A stretch of 64,000 nt of DNA from Pseudomonas sp. Bc-h. Its GTDB lineage: Bacteria; Pseudomonadota; Gammaproteobacteria; Pseudomonadales; Pseudomonadaceae. The notes under the pieces were generated by a model. The model did not search any database. It worked only from the letters and a program-made list of their open reading frames with translations, and was not told the DNA's origin. Below are positions 31,902 to 41,011 of the stretch, piece by piece. Each line of letters opens with the position of its first letter. Position 1 is the stretch's first letter. The translations under genes were made by a program, and so were the position numbers. The DNA is taken from the NCBI RefSeq assembly GCF_002080045.1, contig NZ_MUIN01000012.1, positions 145,841-209,840 of the forward strand. Direction: 5' to 3'.

Positions 31902-32965
31902 TGCTCGGCTACCTGATGAGACGCCTGCTGCTGATCATTCCGACCTTGCTGGCCATTTTGCTGGTGAATTTCTTCATCGTGCAGGCCGCGCCGGGCGGGC
32001 CGGTGGAACAGGCCATCGCCAAGCTGCAAGGCGTCGCCGGTGGCACCATCGGCGCCGGCCACACCGAGACCATGAATGCCGGTCAGTCCCGCGCCAGTCG
32101 AGGCCTGGACCCCAAGCTGATCAAGGAAATCGAACACCAGTACGGCTTCGACAAACCGCTGCACGAACGCTTGTGGCTGATGCTCAAGAGCTACGCGAAG
32201 CTGGACTTCGGCAACAGTTTTTTCCGCGGCGCCAAGGTCACCGACCTGATCCTGCAGAAGATGCCGGTGTCGATTTCGCTTGGGCTCTGGGCCACGCTGA
32301 TCACCTACCTGGTGTCGATCCCGCTGGGGATTCGCAAGGCCGTGAAGCATGGCAGCCACTTCGATATCTGGAGCAGCACGGCGATTATCATCGGTTACGC
32401 AATGCCTGCATTCCTGTTCGCCATGCTGCTGGTGGTGCTGTTCGCCGGAGGCACCTCCTTGAGCTGGTTCCCGGTGCGCGGGCTGGTCTCTGAAAACTTC
32501 GACCAGATGACCACGCTGGGCAAGATTGCCGATTACTTCTGGCACTTGGTGTTGCCCGTCGCTTCGCTGGTCATCGGCGGCTTCGCGACGCTGACCATTC
32601 TGACCAAGAACTCCTTCTTGAATGAAGTCACCCGCCAGTACGTGGTCACCGCTCGCGCCAAGGGCCTGAGTGAGCGTCGCGTGCTCTACGGCCACGTGTT
32701 CCGCAACGCCATGCTGCTGGTGGTCGCGGGCATCCCGCAGGCCTTCATCAGTGTGTTCTTCGCAGGCTCGCTGATGATCGAAGTCATCTTCTCCCTCGAC
32801 GGCCTGGGGCGCATGAGTTACGAAGCGGCGGTTTCTCGCGATTACCCGGTGGTGTTCGGCTCCTTGTTCATCTTCACCCTGTTCGGGCTACTGATTAAAT
32901 TGGTCGGGGACATCTGCTACACCCTGGTCGACCCGCGGATCGACTTCAGCGCGAGGAATGCATGA
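31901..32965 (+). CDS. yejB: YejB-type peptide ABC permease
   Basis: The 354-residue permease starts MLGYLMRRLLLIIPTLLAILLVNFF and has six predicted helices, with a long periplasmic insert after helix 1 (about 35-130, glycine- and alanine-rich) that is characteristic of YejB. The EAA loop ATRAKGLSERRVLYGH-type stretch is VTARAKGLSERRVLYGHVFRNAML. It overlaps yejE by four bases (ATGA at 32962-32965). Confidence 0.9.
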   Translation: MLGYLMRRLLLIIPTLLAILLVNFFIVQAAPGGPVEQAIAKLQGVAGGTIGAGHTETMNAGQSRASRGLDPKLIKEIEHQYGFDKPLHERLWLMLKSYAKLDFGNSFFRGAKVTDLILQKMPVSISLGLWATLITYLVSIPLGIRKAVKHGSHFDIWSSTAIIIGYAMPAFLFAMLLVVLFAGGTSLSWFPVRGLVSENFDQMTTLGKIADYFWHLVLPVASLVIGGFATLTILTKNSFLNEVTRQYVVTARAKGLSERRVLYGHVFRNAMLLVVAGIPQAFISVFFAGSLMIEVIFSLDGLGRMSYEAAVSRDYPVVFGSLFIFTLFGLLIKLVGDICYTLVDPRIDFSARNA

Positions 32966-33987
32966 TGCGCAGACTGTCTCCGGTGGCTCGCCGACGTTTC
33001 GAGCGTTTTCGCAACAACCGCCGTGGGTGGTGGTCGTTGTGGCTGTTTTGCGCGCTGTTCGCCATCAGCCTGTGCGGCGAACTGATCGCCAACGACAAAC
33101 CCCTGGTGCTCAGTTATCAACACTCGTTGTACTTTCCTGCCTTCAAACGCTACACCGAGCAAGAGTTCGGCGGACAGTTGCCGTTCCAGCCCGACTACCG
33201 CAGCGACTATGTGCGTCAGTTGATCAGCAAGGGCGACGGCTGGATGCTGTTCCCGCCGATCCCGTTCAGCGACGACACACCGAACTATGACCTGAACAAA
33301 CCGGCCCCCAGCCCCCCTTCCGCAATCAACTGGCTGGGCACTGATGATCAGGCTCGCGACGTTCTGGCGCGGGTGATTTTCGGCTCTCGGGTTTCCATCC
33401 TGTTCGCCCTTGCCCTGACTGTCATCAGCGCCCTGATCGGCATTGCCGCTGGGGCGCTGCAAGGTTACTACGGCGGTTGGGTGGATTTGATCGGTCAGCG
33501 CCTGCTGGAAGTCTGGTCAGGGCTGCCGGTGCTGTATCTGCTGATCATCCTTTCAGGCTTCGTCGAGCCCAATTTCTGGTGGCTGCTGGGGATCATGGCG
33601 CTCTTCTCATGGCTGGCGCTGGTGGACGTTGTGCGGGCCGAGTTCCTGCGGGGGCGTAATCTGGAATACGTCAAGGCGGCGCGCGCGCTGGGGCTGGACG
33701 ACCGCAAGGTGATCATGCGGCACATTTTGCCCAATGCCATGAATGCGACCCTGAGCTACCTGCCGTTCATTCTGACCGGCGCGATTTCGACCCTGACGGC
33801 TCTGGACTTCCTCGGCTTCGGCATGCCGGCAGGCAGCGCATCTCTGGGTGAGCTGATCGGTCAGGGCAAGCAGAACCTCCAGGCACCATGGCTGGGTTTT
33901 ACCGCGTTCTTCACCCTGGCGCTGATTCTGTCGTTGCTGGTGTTCATTGGCGAGGCGCTGCGTGACGCCTTCGACCCGAGGTCCTGA
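32962..33987 (+). CDS. yejE: YejE-type peptide ABC permease
   Basis: The 341-residue permease begins with the YejE pattern SPVARRRFERFRNNRRGWWSLWLFCALFAISLCGELIANDKPL. A periplasmic part with FKRYTEQEFGGQLPFQPDY and the motif WLGTDDQARDVLARVIFGSRVSILFAL follow. The EAA loop is KAARALGLDDRKVIMRHILPNAMNATL. It pairs with yejB. Two ATGs stand in tandem at the start (32962 and 32965), and the first is within the yejB stop overlap. Confidence 0.9.
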   Translation: MMRRLSPVARRRFERFRNNRRGWWSLWLFCALFAISLCGELIANDKPLVLSYQHSLYFPAFKRYTEQEFGGQLPFQPDYRSDYVRQLISKGDGWMLFPPIPFSDDTPNYDLNKPAPSPPSAINWLGTDDQARDVLARVIFGSRVSILFALALTVISALIGIAAGALQGYYGGWVDLIGQRLLEVWSGLPVLYLLIILSGFVEPNFWWLLGIMALFSWLALVDVVRAEFLRGRNLEYVKAARALGLDDRKVIMRHILPNAMNATLSYLPFILTGAISTLTALDFLGFGMPAGSASLGELIGQGKQNLQAPWLGFTAFFTLALILSLLVFIGEALRDAFDPRS

Positions 33988-33988
33988 C

Positions 33989-35572
33989 ATGTCTGAAAAC
34001 CTGATTGAAATCCGAGACTTGTCGGTGTCTTTCAATGGAAACACTGTGGTCAGGAACCTCAGCCTCGACATTCCTGCAGGCCAGTGCCTGGCGTTGGTGG
34101 GTGAGTCGGGTTCCGGCAAATCGGTCACGGCGCATTCGATCCTGCAACTGTTGCCTCAGGCGGGCACGGTCTGCACCGGCAGCATCCGCTATCGCGGAAC
34201 TGAACTGCTGGGCGCCGATGGCAAGACGATGCGGCAGATTCGCGGCAATCAGATCGCGATGATTTTTCAGGAACCGATGACGTCGCTCAACCCGCTGCAC
34301 ACCGTTTCCAAACAGATCGGCGAAACCCTGCTGCTGCACAAAGGCCTGAGCGGCAAGGCAGCTAAATTACGCATTCTCGAACTGCTGGAACTGGTGGGCA
34401 TTCAATACCCGAAGAAACGCTTGAAGGCCTACCCTCATGAACTTTCCGGCGGCCAGCGGCAACGGGTGATGATCGCCATGGCCTTGGCGTGCGAGCCGGA
34501 ATTGCTGATCGCGGACGAACCGACCACTGCTTTGGATGTCACCGTTCAGAGAAAGATTCTGTTGCTGCTCAAGGAGTTGCAGCAACGTCTGAACATGTCA
34601 CTTCTGTTGATCAGTCACGATCTCAACCTGGTTCACAGCATCGCGCAGAAGGTCTGCGTGATGCGTGCCGGGGAAATCGTCGAGCAGTCCAACTGCCATA
34701 CGCTGTTCAAGGACCCGCAACATCCGTACAGCCGGCTGCTGCTGGACGCGGAGCCCGCCGGTGAGCCACTGCCCAGGGACACGCGTGAGAAAGTGCTTGA
34801 AGTCGAGAATCTGCGGGTCTGGTTCTCTCTGGGTGGCGGGATTTTCAATCGTCATCATGAATACCTCAAGGCCGTCGATGACATCAGCCTGAGTATCGAG
34901 CGCGGCAAAACTCTGGGGATTGTCGGTGAATCCGGCTCGGGGAAATCGACACTTGGTCAGGCAATCCTGCGCTTGCTGGAATCCCGTGGCAGTATCCGTT
35001 TCAAGGGTCACGCGCTGGACAGCCTGAATCAGAAGCAGATGCGCCCGTGGCGCAAGCAGATGCAGGTGGTGTTCCAGGACCCTTACGGCAGTCTCAGCCC
35101 GCGCATGTCGGTGGCGCAGATCATCAGCGAGGGCCTGGAAGTTCACAGTGAACTGGACAAGGTGTGCTGTGAGAACGAAGTGATTCGCGTGTTGGAGGAA
35201 GTCGGCATCGACCCGTTGAGCCGGCATCGCTATCCCCATGAGTTTTCCGGCGGGCAACGGCAACGTATCGCCATCGCCCGCGCTCTTGTGCTCAAACCTG
35301 CCTTGATTTTGCTCGATGAACCGACTTCGGCACTGGATCGTACCGTGCAGAAACAGGTCGTTGCGCTGCTGCGCCAGTTACAGGAGAAACACGGGCTGAC
35401 GTACCTGTTCATCAGCCACGATCTGGCTGTGGTACGGGCGCTCGCCCATGACCTGATCGTGGTGAAGGACGGCAAAGTGGTGGAGCGAGGCGCCAGTCAC
35501 GACGTATTCGATGCGCCTCAGCACCCCTACACCAAGGAGCTGCTGGCGGCAGCGCATCCGGGATTCAATTGA
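33989..35572 (+). CDS. yejF: YejF-type double ABC ATPase
   Basis: The 527-residue protein has two ATPase domains with Walker A GESGSGKSVTAHS and GESGSGKSTLGQA, signatures LSGGQRQRVMIAMAL and FSGGQRQRIAIARAL, and Walker B LLIADEPTTALD and LILLDEPTSALD. Oligopeptide-type C-terminal motifs (HPYSRLLLDAEP, HPYTKELLAAAHPGF) follow each domain. It powers YejBE. MSENLIEIRDLSVSF at 33989 is the start, one base after the yejE stop codon. The regulator gene begins 69 bases after it. Confidence 0.92.
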   Translation: MSENLIEIRDLSVSFNGNTVVRNLSLDIPAGQCLALVGESGSGKSVTAHSILQLLPQAGTVCTGSIRYRGTELLGADGKTMRQIRGNQIAMIFQEPMTSLNPLHTVSKQIGETLLLHKGLSGKAAKLRILELLELVGIQYPKKRLKAYPHELSGGQRQRVMIAMALACEPELLIADEPTTALDVTVQRKILLLLKELQQRLNMSLLLISHDLNLVHSIAQKVCVMRAGEIVEQSNCHTLFKDPQHPYSRLLLDAEPAGEPLPRDTREKVLEVENLRVWFSLGGGIFNRHHEYLKAVDDISLSIERGKTLGIVGESGSGKSTLGQAILRLLESRGSIRFKGHALDSLNQKQMRPWRKQMQVVFQDPYGSLSPRMSVAQIISEGLEVHSELDKVCCENEVIRVLEEVGIDPLSRHRYPHEFSGGQRQRIAIARALVLKPALILLDEPTSALDRTVQKQVVALLRQLQEKHGLTYLFISHDLAVVRALAHDLIVVKDGKVVERGASHDVFDAPQHPYTKELLAAAHPGFN

Positions 35573-35640
35573 GAGAACACGGCAATAACCAGCTGTCTGT
35601 GCGGCCAGATGCCGGGGAAGCAGGAACTACGGAACAGTGC

Positions 35641-37062
35641 ATGAAAGACAGTGACAGCCTCAAGGATTACCGACGCGTACGGAGGTTAGCGATCCGTTCG
35701 TTGTTCGAAATCATCGAGCAGTCCAGTGAAGGTACTGTGATCGTGGACAAGGAAGCGCGAATCGTCTGGATCAACGAGCGCTACGCCAGGCGCTTCGGTC
35801 TGGAGGACGCCAGTCGGGCGGTGGGTCAACCCTGTGAAAAGGTGATTCCCGGCAGTTTGCTGCGGCAAGTCGCGAGCAACGGGCAGCCCATCCTGTTGGA
35901 CATGATGGACACCGCCAAAGACCCGCTGGTGGTCATGCGCCTGCCGATTCATGACGACAGCGGCGGCGTCATCGGTGCGATCGGTTTTGCCTTGTTCGAT
36001 GAGTTGCATGCGCTGTCGCCCTTGCTCAAGCGCTACCTGAGCATGCAGCAGGAGCTGGCCTCGACTCGCTCCCTGCTGCGCGCACGCCAGGCCAAATACA
36101 GCTTCGCGCACTTCATCGGCACCAGCGCCGCCAGCCTTGAAGTCAAACGGCGCGCCCGTCGCAGCGCCAGCACCGACTCTCCTGTTCTGCTGCTGGGGGA
36201 AACCGGCACCGGCAAGGAGCTGCTCGCACACGCGATTCATAACACCTCCCCCAGAGCTCACAAACCGTTCGTCAGCGTCAACAGCGCAGCGATTCCCGAG
36301 ACCCTGCTCGAAGCAGAATTCTTCGGCACCGCGCCGGGCGCATTTACCGGGGCCGACCGACGTGGGCGTCAGGGCAAGCTGCACCTGGCCGAAGGCGGCA
36401 CGCTGTTTCTTGACGAGATCGGCGACATGCCGCTGCCCTTGCAGAGCAAGTTGCTGAGGGTGTTGCAGGAAAAGGAATACGAGCCTGTCGGTTCGAACGA
36501 GATGATCAAGAGCGATGTGCGGCTGATCGCAGCCACCTCCACCGACCTTGAAGCGGCGATCAAACGGGGCGAGTTTCGTGCGGACCTGTATTACCGCCTG
36601 AGCGTGCTGCCCATCGACGTGCCGCCCCTGCGCGAGCGACTGGACGACCTGCCCGCCCTGAGCGAAGCCATTCTGGAGGAACTGCGCAGTCAGCACGAAC
36701 TTGAACCTGAGGCAATGACTGCGCTGGGACAACATGCCTGGCCTGGAAATATCCGCGAGTTGCGCAATGTTCTGGAGCGCGCGGCATTGCTCAGTGACAA
36801 CCTGCAACTGAGCAGCGAGGAGATTCGCGCCGCGATTGGCACCGTGGTTCCCATCGAAGAGGACGTTGCGTGGGGGAGACAGGCAGCCCCGCTCTGCGAG
36901 GAAACCTACAGCGAAGCCCGTGAACGCTTCGACAGGGAGTTGATACAGGCCAGGCTGGCACAGTGTCGGGGTAATGTAATTCTGGCGGCGCGGCAACTGG
37001 GACTGGGGCGCTCGACGCTTTACAAGAAAATGGCGGCATTGGGGATTGCAGAGTCTCACTAA
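35641..37062 (+). CDS. hbcR: HbcR-type sigma-54 activator
   Basis: The 473-residue regulator has an N-terminal PAS domain (SLFEIIEQSSEGTVIVDKEARIVWINERYARRFGLED). A central AAA+ domain has Walker A GETGTGKE, the sigma-54 contact GAFTGA, Walker B GGTLFLDEIGDMPL and arginine-rich sensor motifs. A C-terminal Fis-type helix-turn-helix (CRGNVILAARQLGLGRSTLYKKMAALGI) binds DNA. It precedes a GntP permease and bdhA, the arrangement of PA2005-PA2004-PA2003, where HbcR activates 3-hydroxybutyrate use. ATG 35641 is taken as the start; a TTG at 35569 overlapping yejF is an alternative. Two candidate binding palindromes lie at 37053 and 37186. Confidence 0.88.
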   Translation: MKDSDSLKDYRRVRRLAIRSLFEIIEQSSEGTVIVDKEARIVWINERYARRFGLEDASRAVGQPCEKVIPGSLLRQVASNGQPILLDMMDTAKDPLVVMRLPIHDDSGGVIGAIGFALFDELHALSPLLKRYLSMQQELASTRSLLRARQAKYSFAHFIGTSAASLEVKRRARRSASTDSPVLLLGETGTGKELLAHAIHNTSPRAHKPFVSVNSAAIPETLLEAEFFGTAPGAFTGADRRGRQGKLHLAEGGTLFLDEIGDMPLPLQSKLLRVLQEKEYEPVGSNEMIKSDVRLIAATSTDLEAAIKRGEFRADLYYRLSVLPIDVPPLRERLDDLPALSEAILEELRSQHELEPEAMTALGQHAWPGNIRELRNVLERAALLSDNLQLSSEEIRAAIGTVVPIEEDVAWGRQAAPLCEETYSEARERFDRELIQARLAQCRGNVILAARQLGLGRSTLYKKMAALGIAESH

Positions 37063-37068
37063 AGAGAC
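37053..37068. promoter_or_regulatory. candidate HbcR site 1
   Basis: GTCTC-ACTAAA-GAGAC is a perfect inverted repeat that spans the stop codon of hbcR. The same word with a different spacer recurs at 37186-37201. Both lie upstream of a sigma-54 promoter, where an activator site is expected. Confidence 0.6.
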
Positions 37069-37109
37069 ATATCGTCCCGCTTTCGGGAAATACCGCCTTT
37101 TACTTGCAG

Positions 37110-37168
37110 CGGTCGGCTTGCCGGCGGTTGGGCCTTGCAATCGCTACCGTCGGCAAGCCGGACTGCTA
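37110..37168. repeat. REP-type inverted repeat
   Basis: CGGCTTGCCG (near 37114) and CGGCAAGCCG (37151-37160) are inverted copies. The right arm with its flank CGGCAAGCCGGACTGCTACA recurs at about 56338-56358 in the pca gap. It is a Pseudomonas-type intergenic REP element between hbcR and its target. Confidence 0.65.
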
Positions 37169-37185
37169 CAAAAAGATCACTCCAC

Positions 37186-37201
37186 GTCTCGATATAGAGA
37201 C
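37186..37201. promoter_or_regulatory. candidate HbcR site 2
   Basis: GTCTC-GATATA-GAGAC is a perfect inverted repeat with the same arms and spacing as the site at 37053-37068. It lies 62 bases before the sigma-54 promoter, a normal distance for an enhancer-type activator site. Confidence 0.65.
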
Positions 37202-37263
37202 AAGAAATTCAAACTTTATAACCTTTATTTAGAAAACCGTTTTAAATCAGTCTGTTAGCGTAA

Positions 37264-37279
37264 TGGCACGAAACTAGCT
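37264..37279 (+). promoter_or_regulatory. sigma-54 promoter of the 3-hydroxybutyrate operon
   Basis: TGGCACG-AAAC-TAGCT matches the sigma-54 consensus TGGCACG-N4-TTGCW with one change and keeps the essential GG and GC at the right spacing. It is 58 bases before the permease start and fits control by the sigma-54 activator encoded upstream. Confidence 0.8.
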
Positions 37280-37336
37280 ATACCTCCTGTTACGCGGCTC
37301 GACCGCATACATAACAAAAACAACAGGAGACACTCG

Positions 37337-38728
37337 ATGAGTGTGATCATCGCCCTGGCGGCCCTCGCGCTGCTGATGCTTGCTGCATACCGTGGTTACA
37401 GCGTTATCCTCTTCGCCCCGATCGCCGCCCTCGGCGCGGTCTTGCTGACTGATCCATCCGCCGTGGCACCCGCCTTCACCGGCGTGTTCATGGACAAGAT
37501 GGTCGGCTTCGTCAAACTCTACTTCCCGGTGTTTCTGCTCGGTGCCGTGTTCGGCAAGCTGATCGAGCTCTCCGGCTTCTCGCGCTCCATTGTCGCTGCC
37601 GCCATTCGCCTGCTGGGTACGCGGCAGGCCATGCTGGTGATCGTGCTGGTGTGCGCACTGCTCACATACGGCGGCGTTTCGCTGTTCGTAGTGGTGTTCG
37701 CGGTTTACCCCTTCGCGGCCGAGATGTTCCGCCAGAGCAATATCCCCAAGCGTCTGATTCCCGCGACCATTGCCCTCGGTGCGTTCTCGTTCACCATGGA
37801 CGCCCTGCCCGGCACGCCGCAGATTCAGAACATCATCCCGTCGACCTTTTTCAATACCACCGCCTGGGCCGCCCCGTGGCTGGGCCTGATCGGCACGGTG
37901 TTTGTGTTCTGCGCGGGCATGCTCTTCCTCCAGCGTCAGCGCAACAGGGCGCAACGCGCGGGCGAGGGCTACGGCACCGAGTTGCGCAACGAGCCGGAAA
38001 CCGCCACAGACATCAAGCTGCCCAATCCCTGGATCGCACTGGCGCCCCTGCTGCTGGTGGGCGTAATGAACCTGCTGTTCACGCAATGGATTCCACAGTG
38101 GTACGGCAAGACCCACACCCTCGCCCTGCCGGGCATGGCGACCCCTGTCCAGACCGAAATCTCCAAGATCACCGCGATCTGGGCCGTGGAAGCGGCGTTG
38201 CTGGTGGGCATCGTGTTTGTCCTGCTGTTTGCGTTTGGCGCGGTGAAGTCCAAGCTGGCGGAAGGCAGCAAGGGTGCCGTCAGCGGCGCCCTGCTCGCAG
38301 CCATGAACACCGCTTCGGAATATGGCTTCGGCGCGGTCATCGCCTCGCTGCCGGGGTTTCTGGTGTTGGCCGATGGGCTCAAGACCATCCCCAACCCGCT
38401 GGTCAACGAAGCGATCACCGTGACCCTGCTCGCAGGCATCACCGGTTCGGCGTCGGGCGGCATGAGCATTGCGCTGGCGGCGATGTCAGACAGTTTCATC
38501 GCAGCTGCCCACGCCGCCAATATCCCGCTGGAAGTGCTGCACCGGGTCGCGGCCATGGCCAGCGGCGGCATGGACACGCTGCCGCACAACGGCGCGGTCA
38601 TTACCCTGCTCGCGGTCACCGGCCTGACCCACCGCGAGGCGTACAAGGATATTTTCGGGATCACTATCATCAAGACCCTGGCGGTTTTCGTGGTGATCGC
38701 CACGTTCTATGCAACCGGCATCGTATGA
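37337..38728 (+). CDS. GntP-family permease, probable 3-hydroxybutyrate importer
   Basis: The 463-residue inner-membrane protein has about 12 helices with GntP-type sequence: GVSLFVVVFAVYPFAAEMFRQSNIPKRLIPATIALGAFSFTMDALPGTPQIQNIIPSTFF and GFGAVIASLPGFLVLADGLKTI. It resembles PA2004, linked to D-3-hydroxybutyrate use. The ribosome site is ACAGGAGACACTCG, and transcription should start at the sigma-54 promoter 58 bases upstream. bdhA follows after ten bases. Confidence 0.85.
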   Translation: MSVIIALAALALLMLAAYRGYSVILFAPIAALGAVLLTDPSAVAPAFTGVFMDKMVGFVKLYFPVFLLGAVFGKLIELSGFSRSIVAAAIRLLGTRQAMLVIVLVCALLTYGGVSLFVVVFAVYPFAAEMFRQSNIPKRLIPATIALGAFSFTMDALPGTPQIQNIIPSTFFNTTAWAAPWLGLIGTVFVFCAGMLFLQRQRNRAQRAGEGYGTELRNEPETATDIKLPNPWIALAPLLLVGVMNLLFTQWIPQWYGKTHTLALPGMATPVQTEISKITAIWAVEAALLVGIVFVLLFAFGAVKSKLAEGSKGAVSGALLAAMNTASEYGFGAVIASLPGFLVLADGLKTIPNPLVNEAITVTLLAGITGSASGGMSIALAAMSDSFIAAAHAANIPLEVLHRVAAMASGGMDTLPHNGAVITLLAVTGLTHREAYKDIFGITIIKTLAVFVVIATFYATGIV

Positions 38729-38738
38729 GGAATCGAAC

Positions 38739-39509
38739 ATGAGTCTGCAAGGTAAAACCGCACTGGTCACCGGCTCCACCAGTGGCATCGGCCTGGGCAT
38801 CGCCCTGACGCTGGCCAAGGCTGGAGCGAACCTGGTGCTGAACGGCTTTGGCGACGCCTCGGCGGTGATCGAGCAGGTCAAGCAGTACGGCGGTAAGGTT
38901 GGCCATCATCCAGCCGACGTCAGCGATGTGGCGCAGATCGCCGACATGATTGCCTACGCCGAGCGCGAATTCGGCGGCGTGGACATACTGGTCAATAACG
39001 CGGGCATCCAGCATGTGGATGCGGTCGAAGACTTCCCGGTGGAGAGCTGGGACAAGATCATCGCGATCAACCTGTCGTCGGTGTTCCACAACACCCGCCT
39101 CGCGTTGCCAGGCATGAAAGCCAGGGGCTGGGGGCGCATCGTCAATATCGCGTCGGTACACGGCCTTGTCGGGTCGACAGGGAAAGCGGCGTACGTCGCC
39201 GCCAAGCACGGGGTGATCGGCTTGACCAAGGTCGTGGGTCTTGAGACCGCAACGTCCAACGTGACCTGTAACGCGATCTGCCCGGGCTGGGTGCTGACCC
39301 CGCTGGTGCAGAAGCAGATCGATGACCGTGGCGCCGAAACCGGTGATCTTGAGCAAGCCAAGCATGACCTGCTGGCGGAGAAACAGCCGTCGCTGGAGTT
39401 CGTTACGCCTTCGCAACTGGGCGAATTGACGTTGTTCCTGTGCAGTGAGGCGGGTGCGCAGGTGCGCGGTGCGGCATGGAATATCGATGGTGGCTGGTTG
39501 GCGCGGTAA
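38739..39509 (+). CDS. bdhA: D-3-hydroxybutyrate dehydrogenase
   Basis: The 256-residue short-chain dehydrogenase oxidises D-3-hydroxybutyrate to acetoacetate with NAD+. It has the cofactor motif TGSTSGIGLGIA, NNAGIQHV, the catalytic Ser in NIASVHGLVGS and YVAAKHG with Tyr and Lys. CPGWVLTPLVQKQIDDRG is the bdhA-type substrate lid. It is cotranscribed with the permease. The start at 38739 (MSLQGKTALVTG) follows GAGGAATCGAAC. Confidence 0.95.
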   Translation: MSLQGKTALVTGSTSGIGLGIALTLAKAGANLVLNGFGDASAVIEQVKQYGGKVGHHPADVSDVAQIADMIAYAEREFGGVDILVNNAGIQHVDAVEDFPVESWDKIIAINLSSVFHNTRLALPGMKARGWGRIVNIASVHGLVGSTGKAAYVAAKHGVIGLTKVVGLETATSNVTCNAICPGWVLTPLVQKQIDDRGAETGDLEQAKHDLLAEKQPSLEFVTPSQLGELTLFLCSEAGAQVRGAAWNIDGGWLAR

Positions 39510-39545
39510 GCCTGCGTAAACGCATAGTGCCTTGCGCCTCGGTTT

Positions 39546-39632
39546 CGCTGCCGTCTTGACCTGCGGCGTCTCCCACAGATTTGTGTCGATCCCAAGATCC
39601 CGACACGCTGCAAACACTGTAGGAGACGCCGG
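39546..39632. repeat. REP-like inverted repeat
   Basis: GGCGTCTCCCACA (39563-39575) and TGTAGGAGACGCC (39619-39631) are inverted copies with one mismatch in the gap between bdhA and the PilU-type gene. The left part, with TGACCTGCGGCGTCTCCCACAG, recurs almost unchanged at about 63658-63680, which shows that it is a dispersed element. Confidence 0.6.
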
Positions 39633-39659
39633 AGCAATGCAGCTTCTGGGCTTGGCTAC

Positions 39660-40826
39660 TCAGGAACCAGGCTCATCCCGCTCGTCCACGAGCCCCCAAT
39701 CCTTCACGTCCACCTGAGCTGCAGGCTGCGGCGCGGGAGGCGGTGTGGTGATGTGGCTGACGCCGCTTTCAGTGTGCAACTTCAAGCGCAAGCGCACGTT
39801 GTTTGCCGAGTCGGCGTTTTTCAGGGCTTCGTCTTCAGTGATCGCGCCCTCCACCGCCAAGTCATACAGCGCGTTGTCGAAGGTCTGCATGCCCAGGTTG
39901 GTGGACTTCTCCATGATGCCCTTGAGCTCGGTCAGCTCGTTGCGGTGGATCAGGTCACGGATGGTCGGGGTGCCGAGCATCACTTCCACGGCCGCACGGC
40001 GCTTGCCGTCCTTGGTTTTTACCAGCCGTTGCGAGACGAACGCCTTGAGGTTGTTGCCCAAATCGTGCAGCAACTGCGGGCGACGTTCCTCGGGGAAGAA
40101 GTTAATGATGCGGTCCAGCGCCTGGTTGGCATTGTTCGCGTGAAGAGTCGAGATCGCCAGATGCCCGGTGTCGGCAAATGCCAGGGCATGCTCCATGGTT
40201 TCCCGATCGCGGATCTCGCCGATCAGAATCACATCCGGCGCCTGGCGCAGGGTGTTCTTCAGTGCCGCGTGAAAACTGCGGGTATCAACCCCAACTTCAC
40301 GCTGGTTGATGATCGACTTCTTGTGTTTGTGGATGAACTCCACCGGGTCTTCAATGGTGATGATGTGGCCGCTGGCGTGACGATTGCGGTGATCGATCAG
40401 CGCCGCGAGCGACGTAGACTTGCCCGAACCGGTGGCGCCGACGAACAGCACCAGGCCGTGTTTTTCCATCACCACGTCCAGCAACACGGGTGGAAGGTGC
40501 AGGTCTTCGAATTTCGGGATATCGAGCTTGATGTTGCGCGCGACGATGGACACTTCGTTGCGCTGCTTGAAGATGTTGATCCGGAAACGACCGATGCCCG
40601 ACAGGGAAAACGCCAGATTCATCTCAAGCTCGCGGTCAAAATCCACGCGCTGCTCGGCATCCATGATGCCCTCGGCGATCAACGCCACGTCGCCGGGCTT
40701 GAAGGCCTCGGTGCCGAGCGGCTTGAGCACGCCATTGAACTTGGCGCAGGGCGGCGCGCCCGTGGAGAGATAGAGATCCGATCCGTCCTGGGTGGCAAGA
40801 ACCTTCAACAACGCCGGGAAATCCAT
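39660..40826 (-). CDS. pilU: PilT/PilU-family retraction ATPase (PilU-like)
   Basis: The 388-residue ATPase starts MDFPALLKVLATQDGSDLYLSTGAPP, as in PilU. It carries Walker A GATGSGKSTS, the Asp box IITIEDPVEFIH, Walker B VILIGEIRDRETMEHAL and the His box HLAISTLHANN. It has the longer C-terminal tail seen in PilU rather than PilT. It assists type IV pilus retraction in the cytoplasm. No pilT or other pil gene adjoins it here, so it may be an isolated paralogue of the pilTU pair. Confidence 0.88.
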   Translation of the reverse strand: MDFPALLKVLATQDGSDLYLSTGAPPCAKFNGVLKPLGTEAFKPGDVALIAEGIMDAEQRVDFDRELEMNLAFSLSGIGRFRINIFKQRNEVSIVARNIKLDIPKFEDLHLPPVLLDVVMEKHGLVLFVGATGSGKSTSLAALIDHRNRHASGHIITIEDPVEFIHKHKKSIINQREVGVDTRSFHAALKNTLRQAPDVILIGEIRDRETMEHALAFADTGHLAISTLHANNANQALDRIINFFPEERRPQLLHDLGNNLKAFVSQRLVKTKDGKRRAAVEVMLGTPTIRDLIHRNELTELKGIMEKSTNLGMQTFDNALYDLAVEGAITEDEALKNADSANNVRLRLKLHTESGVSHITTPPPAPQPAAQVDVKDWGLVDERDEPGS

Positions 40827-41011
40827 AAGTCACACCGCACATAAAGGTTTTAAGAAGACAGCAGGTCGACACCATTCAAGTGCGACCATCGACCCACACC
40901 AACGTTCGCTGAAGGTTAGCGTAACGCTCGTCTGACCAAGGTGAAGGAAATTACCTGAAATCCCGCGACAAAGGCATAATGCGCGGCTTTTTTATCGAGG
41001 CGATTTTCATC

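Noticed and set aside
35686..37140. A long minus-strand frame opposite hbcR
   Set aside because: It is an antisense shadow of the sigma-54 activator, with glutamine- and arginine-rich nonsense sequence.
37651..38742. A plus-strand frame overlapping the permease gene
   Set aside because: It is an out-of-frame shadow of the GntP permease with arginine- and histidine-rich nonsense.
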